Assembly: GCA_007694165.1 (NCBI GenBank)
Contig: RECE01000128.1
Coordinates: 1-51,762, forward strand
Direction: 5' to 3'
DNA length: 51,762 bases
From: Bacteroidota bacterium
Lineage (GTDB): Bacteria > Bacteroidota > Bacteroidia > Bacteroidales > UBA7960
The stretch's first letter is position 1. Each line of letters begins with the position of its first letter. Shown one piece after another: positions 40,475 through 50,249 of this stretch. A program made the position numbers and the translations under genes. The notes under the pieces were generated by a model that ran no database searches, had not been told where the DNA came from, and worked only from the letters and a program-made list of their open reading frames with translations.

Positions 40475-41617
40475 ATGAAGCGTACTTTCTATTCAATCAT
40501 TTTGGTTTTGATTTCGGTTTCATCCGGCATATCCCAGTTTCGCAATATTAGTAGTTCTTTAAACGGTACAGTAGCACTTGGAGATACACTTCTTTTTTCT
40601 GCTGAAATAGAAAAACCTGCCACATGGCCCGCAGAAGTCAGAGCCAGAAAGCCAGGGGACGATTTTGTGCTTTACAGGGCAGGAGACGCCACTGAGGTTA
40701 CCATTGACAATAAAACATACCGCGCCCTGAGAGTAGAAAAGGAAGATGGCAGCCATGGGTATTATTTCACGGAAGAGCTCTCACATGGAAAGGCCAAGCT
40801 TTTTCACAGCACCCGGGGAAAATACAGATTTTATGTAAAAACGGATAAACAAACAGGTGTTGACAGGAATAATTACCGTCAAATCATCAATGAATTGGCA
40901 GAACCTTGCGAAAATAGCTTTTGCGACTACCAGAAAACAGTCTTCACCAAATCCTCCATGGCTTATTTTTTTGAACGATACAATGACAATAGACTCAATG
41001 TTCGTTTTCCCATGCCTTTTGTTGCTGCCGGTATTCAGTACAACTCTATGAATTTTTTTCTGCCTGAAGATTCCTATCTTAACATCAGGCTGGAGCGCAG
41101 GACCCTTAATTCCACCTTTTATTCTCCGGCATTAACGGTGCATTTTCCATTCTATACCTACCGTTTCTTTGGGGTAGACATAAGGCTTATCAGCCACTCC
41201 GGAAACTCTGTGGCAACCTTCGACCACCTTTCCACTGACAATTACGTCCAGGATGTATTGATTGACTTTTCCATGTTGCAGCTTGATGCTGCATTGCGGT
41301 ATAGCTTTTCATGGAAACGTATTGAACCCTATATTTCATTAGGAATCAGCGGAATATATGACCTGGATTTTTCAAACAAGATGATCATAATCCAACGACA
41401 GGACAACATTTATACCACCTCTTACATTGAGAATTTCTACCAGAAATCAGGGTGGTTTACAGGGATAACCATTCACCAGGGTGTACAATACTATTTCCTG
41501 CCCCGGAACTTCATCGCTGCAGGGTGGGGTTACAGCCATTATACCGATTCTAAGTTTAAGGATTATCAATTGAGCAATCTGTCTTTTAACTTTTCAATCA
41601 ATTTCTGGCCATGGTAA
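40475..41617 (+). CDS. Predicted outer-membrane beta-barrel protein, unknown function
   Basis: This 380-residue protein has a signal peptide (MKRTFYSIILVLISVSSGIS, cleaved near residue 20), a soluble beta-rich N-terminal domain of about 150 residues with two cysteines (PCENSFCDY), and then a barrel-like half with aromatic strand ends (YRFFGVDIRLISHSG, IEPYISLGISGIYDLDFSN, NFIAAGWGYSHYTDSK) ending FNFSINFWPW. The terminal aromatic residue is typical of outer-membrane barrels. I recognise no specific family. It overlaps the following lipoprotein gene by 7 bp. Confidence 0.65.
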   Translation: MKRTFYSIILVLISVSSGISQFRNISSSLNGTVALGDTLLFSAEIEKPATWPAEVRARKPGDDFVLYRAGDATEVTIDNKTYRALRVEKEDGSHGYYFTEELSHGKAKLFHSTRGKYRFYVKTDKQTGVDRNNYRQIINELAEPCENSFCDYQKTVFTKSSMAYFFERYNDNRLNVRFPMPFVAAGIQYNSMNFFLPEDSYLNIRLERRTLNSTFYSPALTVHFPFYTYRFFGVDIRLISHSGNSVATFDHLSTDNYVQDVLIDFSMLQLDAALRYSFSWKRIEPYISLGISGIYDLDFSNKMIIIQRQDNIYTTSYIENFYQKSGWFTGITIHQGVQYYFLPRNFIAAGWGYSHYTDSKFKDYQLSNLSFNFSINFWPW

Positions 41618-43365
41618 GACTTTATTCTATCATTTTTCTGTCGTTACTTTTGTTGTTAGGGTGCAAAGAAGATTTAGAGTTCCCAGGTGAAAAAGATTTC
41701 CCGTTCGTTGTCCTGAAAAATCCATTAGACAACAATTTTGATGGAGTAACCCTTTCTGGCAGTCTTATCATCAATTCTCAGCAAACCCATAACATGGTAA
41801 GCTATGGGTTTGTAATTGATGAAAAATATGTAGGTATTGACACCTTGATTATAGGCCAGGCAGAATATTCAATTGATTATACCTATAGACTTGAAAATTT
41901 CAGTAATGATGACAGAAGCATTAAGGTGCAGGCATTCGGCAGAGACGAACACAATACATATCTAAGCAATCGAATTACCATTGGCCTGGAAGGAACCAGT
42001 CATGAGATTCATGATTTTAATCCTAAGGTGGGAAATAAGGGCGACACTTTGGTTATTAAAGGGTACAGGTTCTCTTCAGAAAAAAATCCGGAGGTTAAAA
42101 TCAACAAGTCCATTGCCCCCATCCTTAGTATCAGCTCAGACTCAATCGTCATAAAGGTTCCAACAAGTATGGGTTCTGAAGCGGGCCGGCTCTCAGTTAA
42201 GCTGGATAATCATGAAGTAATGACTACCGATACATTCAAATATCTAAAACCTAAAATACTTGATGTAAGCACTTATGTAGCCTGGGAAAATGACACCATT
42301 ATCATTATTGGAGAAAACTTCAACCTTGATACAGAAGTAATTATTGGTGATGCTGAAACCCGGATACTCCAACTATCGAGAGATAAGCTGATAGTACATC
42401 TTGAGAAGGCAACCTTTAGAGTTATAGAAGAACTGGTTGTAAGCAGTGATGGTTTAAGAACCTATACAACTGAGCCTTTTCGTTTGTTGAGCTCATGGAG
42501 GCAAATCAGAAATTTCCCCATAAAAACATCTCACGGAATGGGTTTTACGATTAATAAAAAAGGACATGTTGGTCGTAATAGCTTCTATGAATACAACCCA
42601 ACCACCAACTTATGGATTCAAAAATCAGACATTCCCGCTGGTTCATCATACCTGGTTGGGTTTGTCTTCGATAACAGAGGGTTTATCATTCGTACCCATA
42701 CATCGTGGCCTAGTGGACGCCTGTATGAGTTTTTGCCCGATGAAAATCAATGGGTGCAAAAAACCAGTTTTCCCGGCAACAGCACACGAATTTCAACTTT
42801 GGATGCCAACAACAGAGTCTTTGCCTATGGGGGAAATACTGATGATGATAATGCCCCCAATTTTTTTGAATACAAACCTCAAAGTGATTCCTGGCACCCA
42901 TCCGCTCATTTATCTGTCCCTGTAATCTCCCAAACCATTGCCTTCAGTATTGACAATGATGGATACATGGGGACCGGAATTGACCATTTATCAGGCTCAC
43001 TGACCAACACCATATATCGTTATAATCTTTTGAATGACTCATGGACAGAAGTATCTGAATTTCCAGTGAGCATTGCAGAAGGCATTGGATTTTCAATTGA
43101 CGGAGTTGGTTATGCAGGTTTAGGCAGATCTGAACAAGGTGAAAACAGAGAAATTTATACTTATGACCCTATGCTTGATCAATGGAAGTGGGTAACAACT
43201 TACCCGGACATCCATACAAGAGGTTGTGTAACTTTTACCATTGAAGGTAAAGTTTACATTGGTACGGGTAGATACTATCCCTTACAGGTTGCCAGGTACA
43301 CCAATGCATTTTACGAATTCGACCCCCAATACCTCAGAGAGAACTACCAGCATCCTAATCCATAA
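41611..43365 (+). CDS. Lipoprotein with TIG domains and six-bladed kelch propeller
   Basis: This 584-residue lipoprotein has the signal MVRLYSIIFLSLLLLLGC (Cys18), a beta-rich N-terminal domain (to about residue 128), two IPT/TIG immunoglobulin-like domains (about 130-210, KVGNKGDTLVIKGYRFSS; about 210-290, WENDTIIIIGENFNLDT) and a C-terminal kelch-like propeller with six repeats of the form GxxFxxxGYxGxG...YxYxPxxDxWxxxxxxP (for example YDPMLDQWKWVTTYP and YNLLNDSWTEVSEFP). The segment SSWRQIRNFP before the first repeat probably closes the ring. Such domains bind proteins or carbohydrates. It sits between two barrel genes, overlapping one by 7 bp and 14 bp from the other. Confidence 0.75.
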   Translation: MVRLYSIIFLSLLLLLGCKEDLEFPGEKDFPFVVLKNPLDNNFDGVTLSGSLIINSQQTHNMVSYGFVIDEKYVGIDTLIIGQAEYSIDYTYRLENFSNDDRSIKVQAFGRDEHNTYLSNRITIGLEGTSHEIHDFNPKVGNKGDTLVIKGYRFSSEKNPEVKINKSIAPILSISSDSIVIKVPTSMGSEAGRLSVKLDNHEVMTTDTFKYLKPKILDVSTYVAWENDTIIIIGENFNLDTEVIIGDAETRILQLSRDKLIVHLEKATFRVIEELVVSSDGLRTYTTEPFRLLSSWRQIRNFPIKTSHGMGFTINKKGHVGRNSFYEYNPTTNLWIQKSDIPAGSSYLVGFVFDNRGFIIRTHTSWPSGRLYEFLPDENQWVQKTSFPGNSTRISTLDANNRVFAYGGNTDDDNAPNFFEYKPQSDSWHPSAHLSVPVISQTIAFSIDNDGYMGTGIDHLSGSLTNTIYRYNLLNDSWTEVSEFPVSIAEGIGFSIDGVGYAGLGRSEQGENREIYTYDPMLDQWKWVTTYPDIHTRGCVTFTIEGKVYIGTGRYYPLQVARYTNAFYEFDPQYLRENYQHPNP

Positions 43366-43379
43366 ACGCATCTCCTGTT

Positions 43380-44510
43380 ATGATAAGCCTCAAACCCATC
43401 AATATTCTTAAAACCCTGGCAGCACTGGCATTGTTGATTTTTGTATTTTCAACCTCTACCCAGGCTGAAACCTACAAGTCGGGCATTGCCAAAACCACTG
43501 ATGGTATTGAAATAAGAGGAAGTATTCTTTTCAATCCGGCAACTCCGGGCTTTGTATCAGTTATGCAGTTTAACTCCAGGGTCAGCACTTTTACGGCCAG
43601 CCAGCTGGAGTATTTTCAAATAGATGGCGAAAATCCTTATGTCTCACGCACCATCATATACAGAAACAGGGAGCAAAAAGTATTTCTGGAAAAAGCGGCA
43701 AGCGGTAAGCTTACTTATCTTTACATGAAACATGGTAAGCGTTTTTTTATGGAAAGCCACGAAATTGTGGAGCTTACCGTTGCAAACATACTTGAAGAGC
43801 TGAACACGCTGGCTCCGGGCTGCGAAAGATGGCAACGACAGCTGGAAAATGCCCGACTTCATCACTGGAAAGTACGTTTTATCACAGAAGCAATTAATAA
43901 GGGAAATTGCCGCAATATTCCTTATCTGGCAGGGGGAATTACGGCCAGTGCAGTTATGGCCAGCCACAACATCAGCAAAACGGCCTATGAAGAAAATCTT
44001 CCCTTCGATCTGGATGAAAATGATAATAATTTTTCCCTTGCTCTTTTCCTTGACATCCCCTTATGGAAGGTTCCATATACCCACCTCAGATTTCAGGCAG
44101 GTTGGTATCAACATCAGTTCAGCCAGACTTTCTATACTGACCCTACCCTATACAGAGTGGCTTCAATACAACGTACTGACTTGATGGCTGAGCTTTTACC
44201 CGTGTTCCAGTTCAACACTGAAACCCTGAGGCCCTATATTTTTGCAGGCCCCGCTATCAACATAAACCTTGACAACAAGAGCGAAATGGAGAAACGCACG
44301 GCTACACAGGACGGCATTATGACAAGCTTAGAAAAGATTAACGTAAATACTTTTTCTGCAGGAGTTACAATGGGTGTTGGTTTAAAATATCATTACAGAC
44401 CGCAAAACTTTATTGCTCTCGAGATTAAAAACAGCATATTTTCTTTGGGCAACGAACATAATCTTAACCTTTGGCAGGCAGGTATTTCGGCAAACATCTT
44501 CAGCTTTTGA
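43380..44510 (+). CDS. Predicted outer-membrane beta-barrel protein, unknown function
   Basis: This 376-residue protein has a signal peptide ending near FSTSTQA (residue 29), an N-terminal soluble domain (GIEIRGSILFNPATPGFVSV; LEYFQIDGENPYVSRTIIYR) that resembles the beginning of the protein encoded at 46611, a Cys pair (residues about 142 and 171), and a C-terminal barrel region ending QAGISANIFSF. It begins 14 bp after the kelch lipoprotein gene, so the three genes form one operon. Function is unknown. Confidence 0.6.
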   Translation: MISLKPINILKTLAALALLIFVFSTSTQAETYKSGIAKTTDGIEIRGSILFNPATPGFVSVMQFNSRVSTFTASQLEYFQIDGENPYVSRTIIYRNREQKVFLEKAASGKLTYLYMKHGKRFFMESHEIVELTVANILEELNTLAPGCERWQRQLENARLHHWKVRFITEAINKGNCRNIPYLAGGITASAVMASHNISKTAYEENLPFDLDENDNNFSLALFLDIPLWKVPYTHLRFQAGWYQHQFSQTFYTDPTLYRVASIQRTDLMAELLPVFQFNTETLRPYIFAGPAININLDNKSEMEKRTATQDGIMTSLEKINVNTFSAGVTMGVGLKYHYRPQNFIALEIKNSIFSLGNEHNLNLWQAGISANIFSF

Positions 44511-44665
44511 ATCAGCAGTAAAAAGCAATTTGTGATGGATTTGCTTTCGTACATGAAGTTTGAAAAAGGTTATAATAAATACGATCAAAACATACTGTAA
44601 GAATTTAACATAAAGTTCATGCAACAGGCAGACAGATATTACGAATTAATTACAGAGAAAAGCAG

Positions 44666-44673
44666 TACCTTTG
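44666..44673 (+). promoter_or_regulatory. Putative -7 box of typA
   Basis: TACCTTTG fits TAnnTTTG and stands 28 bp before the ATG, so the leader would be about 22 nt. No TTG lies at the expected -33 position. Confidence 0.45.
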
Positions 44674-44701
44674 CACCCTTATTTTTTTAAACGTAAAGAC
44701 A

Positions 44702-46501
44702 ATGCACAACATTCGTAATATTGCAATTATCGCTCACGTAGACCACGGTAAAACCACATTGGTAGACAGACTTCTGCACCAGGGAAAACTCTTCAGAGAT
44801 AACCAGGATGCCGGTGAACTTATCATGGACAGCAACGATCTGGAGCGTGAAAGAGGGATTACCATTCTGTCAAAAAACTGCTCAGTAAGGTACAATGACA
44901 TAAAAATCAACATTATTGACACTCCCGGTCACTCCGATTTTGGTGGCGAAGTGGAACGTGTACTCAACATGGCCGATGGCGTACTGCTCATTGTAGATGC
45001 TTTTGAAGGCCCCATGCCCCAGACCCGTTTTGTACTGGAAAAAGCCATTCAGCTCCACAAAAAACCCATCGTGGTTATCAACAAGGTGGACAAACCCAAT
45101 TGCGATCCCGAATTTACCCAGGAAAAAGTTTTCGACCTGATGTTCTCTCTCGATGCCACAGAAGATCAGCTGAACTTTCCAACAGTATATGGTTCGGCCA
45201 AAGAAGGATGGATGGGCCCTGACTGGAATACCCCTACCGAAGATGTTACCTACCTGCTGGATATGATACTTGAACACATTCCCCCGGCACCACAACTTGG
45301 AGGAAACACCCAGATGCAGATTACATCGCTTGACTACAGTTCCTACCTGGGTCGTATTGCAGTGGGAAGGCTTACCCGGGGAAAACTTGCCCCTAACCAG
45401 CAGGTATCGCTGGTAAAAAGAGATGGTACAATCAAGAAGGCCAGAATTAAAGAACTTTACGTATTTGAAGGCCTTGGAAAAGAAAAAGTCAAAACGGAAA
45501 TAGAGTCCGGAGAGATTTGTGCCGTATTGGGTATGGAAAACTTTGAGATTGGTGATACCATTGCAGATTTTGAAGCGCCCGAAGGGATGTTACCCATTTC
45601 CATCGACGAGCCCACCATGAGCATGCTATTCACCATCAACAATTCCCCTTTCTTTGGAAAAGATGGTAAGTTTGTTACTTCGCGCCATTTGCGCGACAGG
45701 TTATTCCTGGAAACAGAAAAGAACCTGGCCATGCGCGTTGAACCTACCGATTCTGCTGACTCCTATATGGTTTACGGAAGGGGTGTATTGCACCTTTCTA
45801 TCCTCATCGAGACCATGCGCCGCGAAGGATATGAATTGCAGGTAGGCCAGCCCAGGGTGATTATTAAGGAAGTTGATGGGGTTAAGCACGAACCGGTGGA
45901 ATACCTTACCGTGCATGTTCCCGAGCAATTTGCCGGAAAAGTAATCGAAATGGTATCGCAGCGCAAGGCTGAGTTGGTAAATATGGAAAATAAGGGCGAA
46001 CGCACCCATCTGGAATTTGAAATGCCTTCACGGGGTCTTATCGGTTTGCGCTCCAACATGCTAACTGCCACCGAAGGAGAAGCTGTAATGTCGCACCGAC
46101 TCAAAGGATTTGAACCCTACAAAGGAGATTTTCAGCGCAAGCGAAACGGAGCCATCATTGCCATGGAAACAGGCACGGCCATAGCTTATTCTATTGATAA
46201 ACTGCAGGACAGAGGCAAGTTCTTTATCGATCCGGGCGAAGATATTTATGCCGGACAGGTGATTGGTGAGAATAACAAGCAGGAAGACCTCATCGTAAAC
46301 CTGACCAAAACAAAAAAACTGAGCAACGTAAGAGCTTCAGGATCTGACGACAAAGCTGTCATTGCTCCTGCTGTGAAATACTCGATGGAAGAAGCCCTTG
46401 AATATATTGCTGAAGATGAATTTGTAGAATTTACTCCTGCCAAAATAAGAATGCGCAAGATCATCCTCGATGAGCACGAGAGAAAAAGACAAAAAAAATA
46501 G
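44702..46501 (+). CDS. typA: Ribosome-associated GTPase TypA/BipA
   Basis: This translational GTPase of 599 residues assists 50S assembly and stress adaptation. The G motifs are complete: G1 [10 protein letters not shown]2 RERGITIL, G3 [21 protein letters not shown]4 NKVDKP, G5 GSAKEG. Domains II, III and V follow, and the C-terminal TypA-specific domain ends [20 protein letters not shown] and [14 protein letters not shown]. The length is standard. It stands alone between two surface-protein genes. Confidence 0.97.
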   Translation: MHNIRNIAIIAHVDHGKTTLVDRLLHQGKLFRDNQDAGELIMDSNDLERERGITILSKNCSVRYNDIKINIIDTPGHSDFGGEVERVLNMADGVLLIVDAFEGPMPQTRFVLEKAIQLHKKPIVVINKVDKPNCDPEFTQEKVFDLMFSLDATEDQLNFPTVYGSAKEGWMGPDWNTPTEDVTYLLDMILEHIPPAPQLGGNTQMQITSLDYSSYLGRIAVGRLTRGKLAPNQQVSLVKRDGTIKKARIKELYVFEGLGKEKVKTEIESGEICAVLGMENFEIGDTIADFEAPEGMLPISIDEPTMSMLFTINNSPFFGKDGKFVTSRHLRDRLFLETEKNLAMRVEPTDSADSYMVYGRGVLHLSILIETMRREGYELQVGQPRVIIKEVDGVKHEPVEYLTVHVPEQFAGKVIEMVSQRKAELVNMENKGERTHLEFEMPSRGLIGLRSNMLTATEGEAVMSHRLKGFEPYKGDFQRKRNGAIIAMETGTAIAYSIDKLQDRGKFFIDPGEDIYAGQVIGENNKQEDLIVNLTKTKKLSNVRASGSDDKAVIAPAVKYSMEEALEYIAEDEFVEFTPAKIRMRKIILDEHERKRQKK

Positions 46502-46563
46502 TCTTTTCTACTGCAAGGATGTGATGGTTTTGTTCTCTTTTGTCGGGTAAACACTTAATATTG

Positions 46564-46594
46564 TTGTTCCTGCATTTCGAATAAAATATATTTG
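46564..46594 (+). promoter_or_regulatory. Promoter of the outer-membrane protein gene at 46611
   Basis: TTG (46564-46566), 20 bp, TATATTTG (46587-46594): a complete Bacteroidota-type promoter. The start site would be near 46600, about 11 nt before the ATG. Confidence 0.7.
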
Positions 46595-46610
46595 TAACAC
46601 ACATAAAAGT

Positions 46611-48068
46611 ATGACAAAATCAATCACATCCCCCCGCATTGCTTTGCTGGCTATTCTGATATGGTTAGCAGCAGGTTTTAACACTATTGAGGCAAAGGTT
46701 AAACCAGAAATACCATTCGGGTTTCAACCAGGTTATATCATTACCCTGGAAAACGATACCATTCATGGACTGGTAGAATTTGGCACCTCCAGAAATTCCC
46801 ATCTGAGGTGCAGGTTTATGCACTCTGTTGATGATGAGGTTCAGACTTTTGGCCCCCGTGAACTTAATGGTTACGGTTTTGGGCAGAAACTGGTTTTCAA
46901 CACAAAAGCCATCGATCTGAATACATTTCTCAGGCACGCTAATTTTGACATCACTCAACTTCAGGAGTCAGACGAAATAATCCATTTGCTACAGCATTTC
47001 GACTATGTGTTCAGCGATCCGGAATCAGGGGTAGAACCTGTATTGCAAACTGCTGAAGGAAAACCTATTACCCTTCAACCATTATTTATGGAAGTAATCG
47101 TGCAGGGAGAAATATCTTTGTATGCATACAGCAGCCTTTATTTTGTGCAAAAGGATGAGGGTGAGTTGTATTTGCTGCGGCAAATAAAAAGCGAGGTATT
47201 CCGAAATGGTCAAACCTACATAATTATCACCAATGAGTACCTGGGAGTGCTCAACTATCTTACCAGAAATTGCCCCCAGGTAAATGCCGGGGTTATGGGT
47301 ACAAAGTTTTCTCTCAATGCCTTCAGAAATTTAATAGTAAGCTACAATCAATGTACCGGTAATCCTTTTTGGATATCAAATGAAAAAATTCCAAAAGTAA
47401 AAATCAATCCGGGCATTTCTCTGATAACCGAAAGTTCAACGCTCTCATTTAAAACCAACCCCAACATGAAACCGGCATCAGCCCGAATCGCAGAAACCGT
47501 TACAACTGTTTATCCTGGTCTGTATTTCGACATAATGTTTCCCAAAACCTCCAACCGGATCAATTTTGCCCTGGGTGCACAGTTATGGGATGTTGAATTC
47601 AACGATTATTCTTTTGTTGAGCAAACCACTTCAATAAAGAAATCGAATCAGGCATCCCTGAGACAGTCCTATCTTAAAATACCGCTTGAATTGCACTACA
47701 AGCCCTTTAGAAGCAACTTACACCCTTCTCTAATGGCCGGTGTCAACTTAAATTACACCCTCAAAGATGATCACATATACAAGATAACCATAAGTGATAA
47801 TATTTCCGGTGAAGAGCTCTCCGTTTCCTCCCAAACCTTTCATACCCGCAAAGCCTTTAATCCGGGACTTGTTTTCGGGGCTGATATGAGAAAATCACTG
47901 GGAAGTCAGTTTTACCTTGTTGCAGGTGTAAGGTATGAATTAGCGTCAAGCATTTTTTCCATAGAAAATTACGACCAAAAGTCTTTAATCCTTACCGGCA
48001 ATTCAAGGCTGCAGTCTTTTAGTATTCAGCTATCGCTTTTGATGAATCTTACAGATTTTTACAAATAA
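46611..48068 (+). CDS. Outer-membrane beta-barrel protein, paralogous to the one at 43380
   Basis: This 485-residue protein has a signal peptide ending near FNTIEA (residue 28), an N-terminal domain with PGYIITLENDTIHGLVEFG and RFMHSVDDEVQTFGPRELNG, and a barrel-like C-terminal half (ALGAQLWDVEFNDYSFVEQ, GVNLNYTLKDDHIYKITISD, FNPGLVFGADMRKSLGSQFY). The N-terminal domain matches, in layout, that of the protein at 43380, which suggests a shared family common in Bacteroidota. Function is unknown. It has its own promoter. Confidence 0.65.
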   Translation: MTKSITSPRIALLAILIWLAAGFNTIEAKVKPEIPFGFQPGYIITLENDTIHGLVEFGTSRNSHLRCRFMHSVDDEVQTFGPRELNGYGFGQKLVFNTKAIDLNTFLRHANFDITQLQESDEIIHLLQHFDYVFSDPESGVEPVLQTAEGKPITLQPLFMEVIVQGEISLYAYSSLYFVQKDEGELYLLRQIKSEVFRNGQTYIIITNEYLGVLNYLTRNCPQVNAGVMGTKFSLNAFRNLIVSYNQCTGNPFWISNEKIPKVKINPGISLITESSTLSFKTNPNMKPASARIAETVTTVYPGLYFDIMFPKTSNRINFALGAQLWDVEFNDYSFVEQTTSIKKSNQASLRQSYLKIPLELHYKPFRSNLHPSLMAGVNLNYTLKDDHIYKITISDNISGEELSVSSQTFHTRKAFNPGLVFGADMRKSLGSQFYLVAGVRYELASSIFSIENYDQKSLILTGNSRLQSFSIQLSLLMNLTDFYK

Positions 48069-48098
48069 CCGCAACTTCACCCTAACCACTATTTATCC

Positions 48099-48106
48099 TA
48101 CCTTTG
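48099..48106 (+). promoter_or_regulatory. Putative -7 box of the glycosyltransferase gene
   Basis: TACCTTTG fits TAnnTTTG; the -33 position reads TTC. The ATG at 48113 follows after 6 bp, so transcription would begin at or just before the start codon. Confidence 0.45.
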
Positions 48107-48112
48107 CAGGCT

Positions 48113-49345
48113 ATGAAACAACATGAGCCCAAACTTCATATAGCCCTGCCGGCCATGAACGAGCGGGACTTCATTGAAAAAACCCTTGATTGCATTAAGA
48201 GGCAAAACCTCAGGGACTTTCATACATGGATTTGTGTCAATCAACCCGAGAGTTATCATACCAACCCAGAGAAAAAGCACATCTGCCAAAACAATGCCCG
48301 CACACTGGAATTGCTCAACAATTATGATCTTGTCAATCTGCACCTGCTCGACTACACATCACAAGGTCGGGGATGGCAGGAGGGCAAACTGGGAGTGGGA
48401 ATGGCACGCAAAACCCTCATGGATGCCATTGCTGCCGATGCCAGTCCTGCCGACATCATAGTCTCTATGGATGCCGACACAATATTTGAAACAGAATACC
48501 TGGCCTCAGTAAAGAAACAATTTGATGAAAACCCTGGTGCCCTGGCACTTGCCAACCCCTATTACCATCCGATGGTAAGTGACGAACCCACCAGCAGGGC
48601 TATGCTCAGGTATGAAATTTACATGCGTTACTATGCGCTGAACATGCGCTTTACCGGCACGCCCTATTGCTTCAGCCCCCTGGGATCAGCCATGGCAGCA
48701 AGGGTAAGTGCTTACAGAAAAATTAACGGTCTCACTCCCAAGAAAAGTGGCGAAGACTTTTACTTCCTGCAAAAAATGGTAAAAGCAGGCCATGTACTCA
48801 TGTATAACGATCAGGTGATTTATCCCGGAACCCGTCTTTCCGATCGTGTGTTTTTCGGAACAGGACCGGCCATGATAAAAGGCATAGCTGGCCAGTGGTC
48901 GGCCTATCCCCTTTTCAATCCAGAGCTTTTTGACAAGGTTAAGCAAACCCTTGATCTTTTTCCCACCCTCTTTCACCACCCATGCCCCACCCCTATGGAC
49001 GGGTTTTTCGAATCCCAGTTTCGTGAGCCGGATATTTTTGAACCCCTGCGCAAAAACCATAAAGACCCGCACAGGTTTATCAAAGCCTGCCATGAAAAGA
49101 TTGACGGATTGCGTATACTGCAGTTTCTGAAAGCAGAACACGCACTTAATCCACGAAATGACGAAGACAATCTTGCAGCTTTTTTGGAAAAACATTTCCC
49201 TGATGCAGAAATTCACAGTGAACTAAAAGAAGTAAGTTTTTTGAATTCGGACATGGATAAGTTAAATAAAATCCGTAATTTTCTGTTTTATACCGAACTG
49301 AAAATACAGAGAGATGAAGCACATAAAAACAGAACACCCCTTTGA
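48113..49345 (+). CDS. Family 2 glycosyltransferase
   Basis: This 410-residue GT-A-fold enzyme starts HIALPAMNERDFIEKTLDCI near its N-terminus, has the nucleotide-sugar and metal motif VSMDADTIFE, and the SGEDFYFLQKMV segment typical of family 2 (ED of the acceptor-side motif). The remaining C-terminal third is helical, with an uncommon FEPLRKNHKDPHRFIKACHE stretch. I use the ATG at 48113; a TTG three codons earlier lies within the -7 promoter box and cannot be translated from that start. It has no transmembrane segments. Donor and acceptor sugars are unknown. The miaA gene overlaps its end by 32 bp. Confidence 0.83.
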   Translation: MKQHEPKLHIALPAMNERDFIEKTLDCIKRQNLRDFHTWICVNQPESYHTNPEKKHICQNNARTLELLNNYDLVNLHLLDYTSQGRGWQEGKLGVGMARKTLMDAIAADASPADIIVSMDADTIFETEYLASVKKQFDENPGALALANPYYHPMVSDEPTSRAMLRYEIYMRYYALNMRFTGTPYCFSPLGSAMAARVSAYRKINGLTPKKSGEDFYFLQKMVKAGHVLMYNDQVIYPGTRLSDRVFFGTGPAMIKGIAGQWSAYPLFNPELFDKVKQTLDLFPTLFHHPCPTPMDGFFESQFREPDIFEPLRKNHKDPHRFIKACHEKIDGLRILQFLKAEHALNPRNDEDNLAAFLEKHFPDAEIHSELKEVSFLNSDMDKLNKIRNFLFYTELKIQRDEAHKNRTPL

Positions 49346-50249
49346 TCTTATTGTAATCACAGGCCCAACCGCTACCGGTAAAACACGCCTGGCTGCAGAA
49401 CTGGCTTACGATCTGGATGCAGAAATCATTGGTGCAGACTCAAGGCAGGTGTATACGGGTATGGACATTGGTACAGGAAAAGATCTGGCAGATTATGTAG
49501 TTGAGGGAAAAATCATCCCCTCTCACCTGGTAGACAGGGTTGAGCCAGGTTACGAGTTTAATGTTTTTGAATTTCAGGAAGAATTTTTCAAAGCATTTCA
49601 ACATATTCGCAAAAGAGGAAAACAAGCCATCATGTGCGGAGGTACAGGTATGTATATTGAAGCAGCCCTGGCCAGTTACAAGATGCTCAAGGTACCCGAA
49701 AACAAAGCCTTGCGGAAAAAACTGGAAACCCTCACTCATCAGGAACTGGTAGAAAAGCTGGAGACCCTTCGCCCATTGCACAATACAACAGATATTACCC
49801 TTCGCGACAGGCTAATCAGGGCCATTGAAATCGAATCCTACCAGCAAGCCCATATGGAAGAAAAAGTTGCAGCACCTGATTTCAGCCATATCATTTTTGC
49901 CCTGAATTTCCCAAGGGATGTCATCAGGGAACGCATCACCCAAAGGCTCAGAACCAGGCTGGAAAACGGCATGGTTGATGAAATACAAAAATTGCTGAAA
50001 ACCGGACTTAAGCCAGAGCAGCTGACATTCTACGGACTCGAATACAAATACATCACCTTGTATGTAACCGGCGAAATAACCTGGGACGAAATGTTTACCA
50101 AACTCAACACTGCCATCCACCAGTTTGCCAAAAGACAAATGACCTGGTTTCGGCGTATGGAAAAAAACGGATTCCAAATCCACTGGATCGACGGAATGCT
50201 TGACAACTCAAAAAAAATTGAAATCATAAAAGAAAAAGTATGCAGGTAA
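49314..50249 (+). CDS. miaA: tRNA dimethylallyltransferase
   Basis: This enzyme adds a dimethylallyl group to A37 of tRNAs that read codons beginning with U. The 311-residue protein has the P-loop GPTATGKT (17-24), the DSRQVYTGMDIGTGK substrate motif, CGGTGMYIEAAL, and the C-terminal LTFYGLEYKYITLYVTGEIT and FAKRQMTWFRRM. Length is normal. It overlaps the glycosyltransferase by 32 bp and the following carboxypeptidase by 10 bp, so the three are one operon. Confidence 0.95.
   Translation: MKHIKTEHPFDLIVITGPTATGKTRLAAELAYDLDAEIIGADSRQVYTGMDIGTGKDLADYVVEGKIIPSHLVDRVEPGYEFNVFEFQEEFFKAFQHIRKRGKQAIMCGGTGMYIEAALASYKMLKVPENKALRKKLETLTHQELVEKLETLRPLHNTTDITLRDRLIRAIEIESYQQAHMEEKVAAPDFSHIIFALNFPRDVIRERITQRLRTRLENGMVDEIQKLLKTGLKPEQLTFYGLEYKYITLYVTGEITWDEMFTKLNTAIHQFAKRQMTWFRRMEKNGFQIHWIDGMLDNSKKIEIIKEKVCR

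Noticed and set aside
44523-44552. Possible terminator AAAGCAA/TTGCTTT after the barrel gene at 43380
   Set aside because: The stem is only 7 bp of mainly A-T pairs with a large loop and no clean T run.
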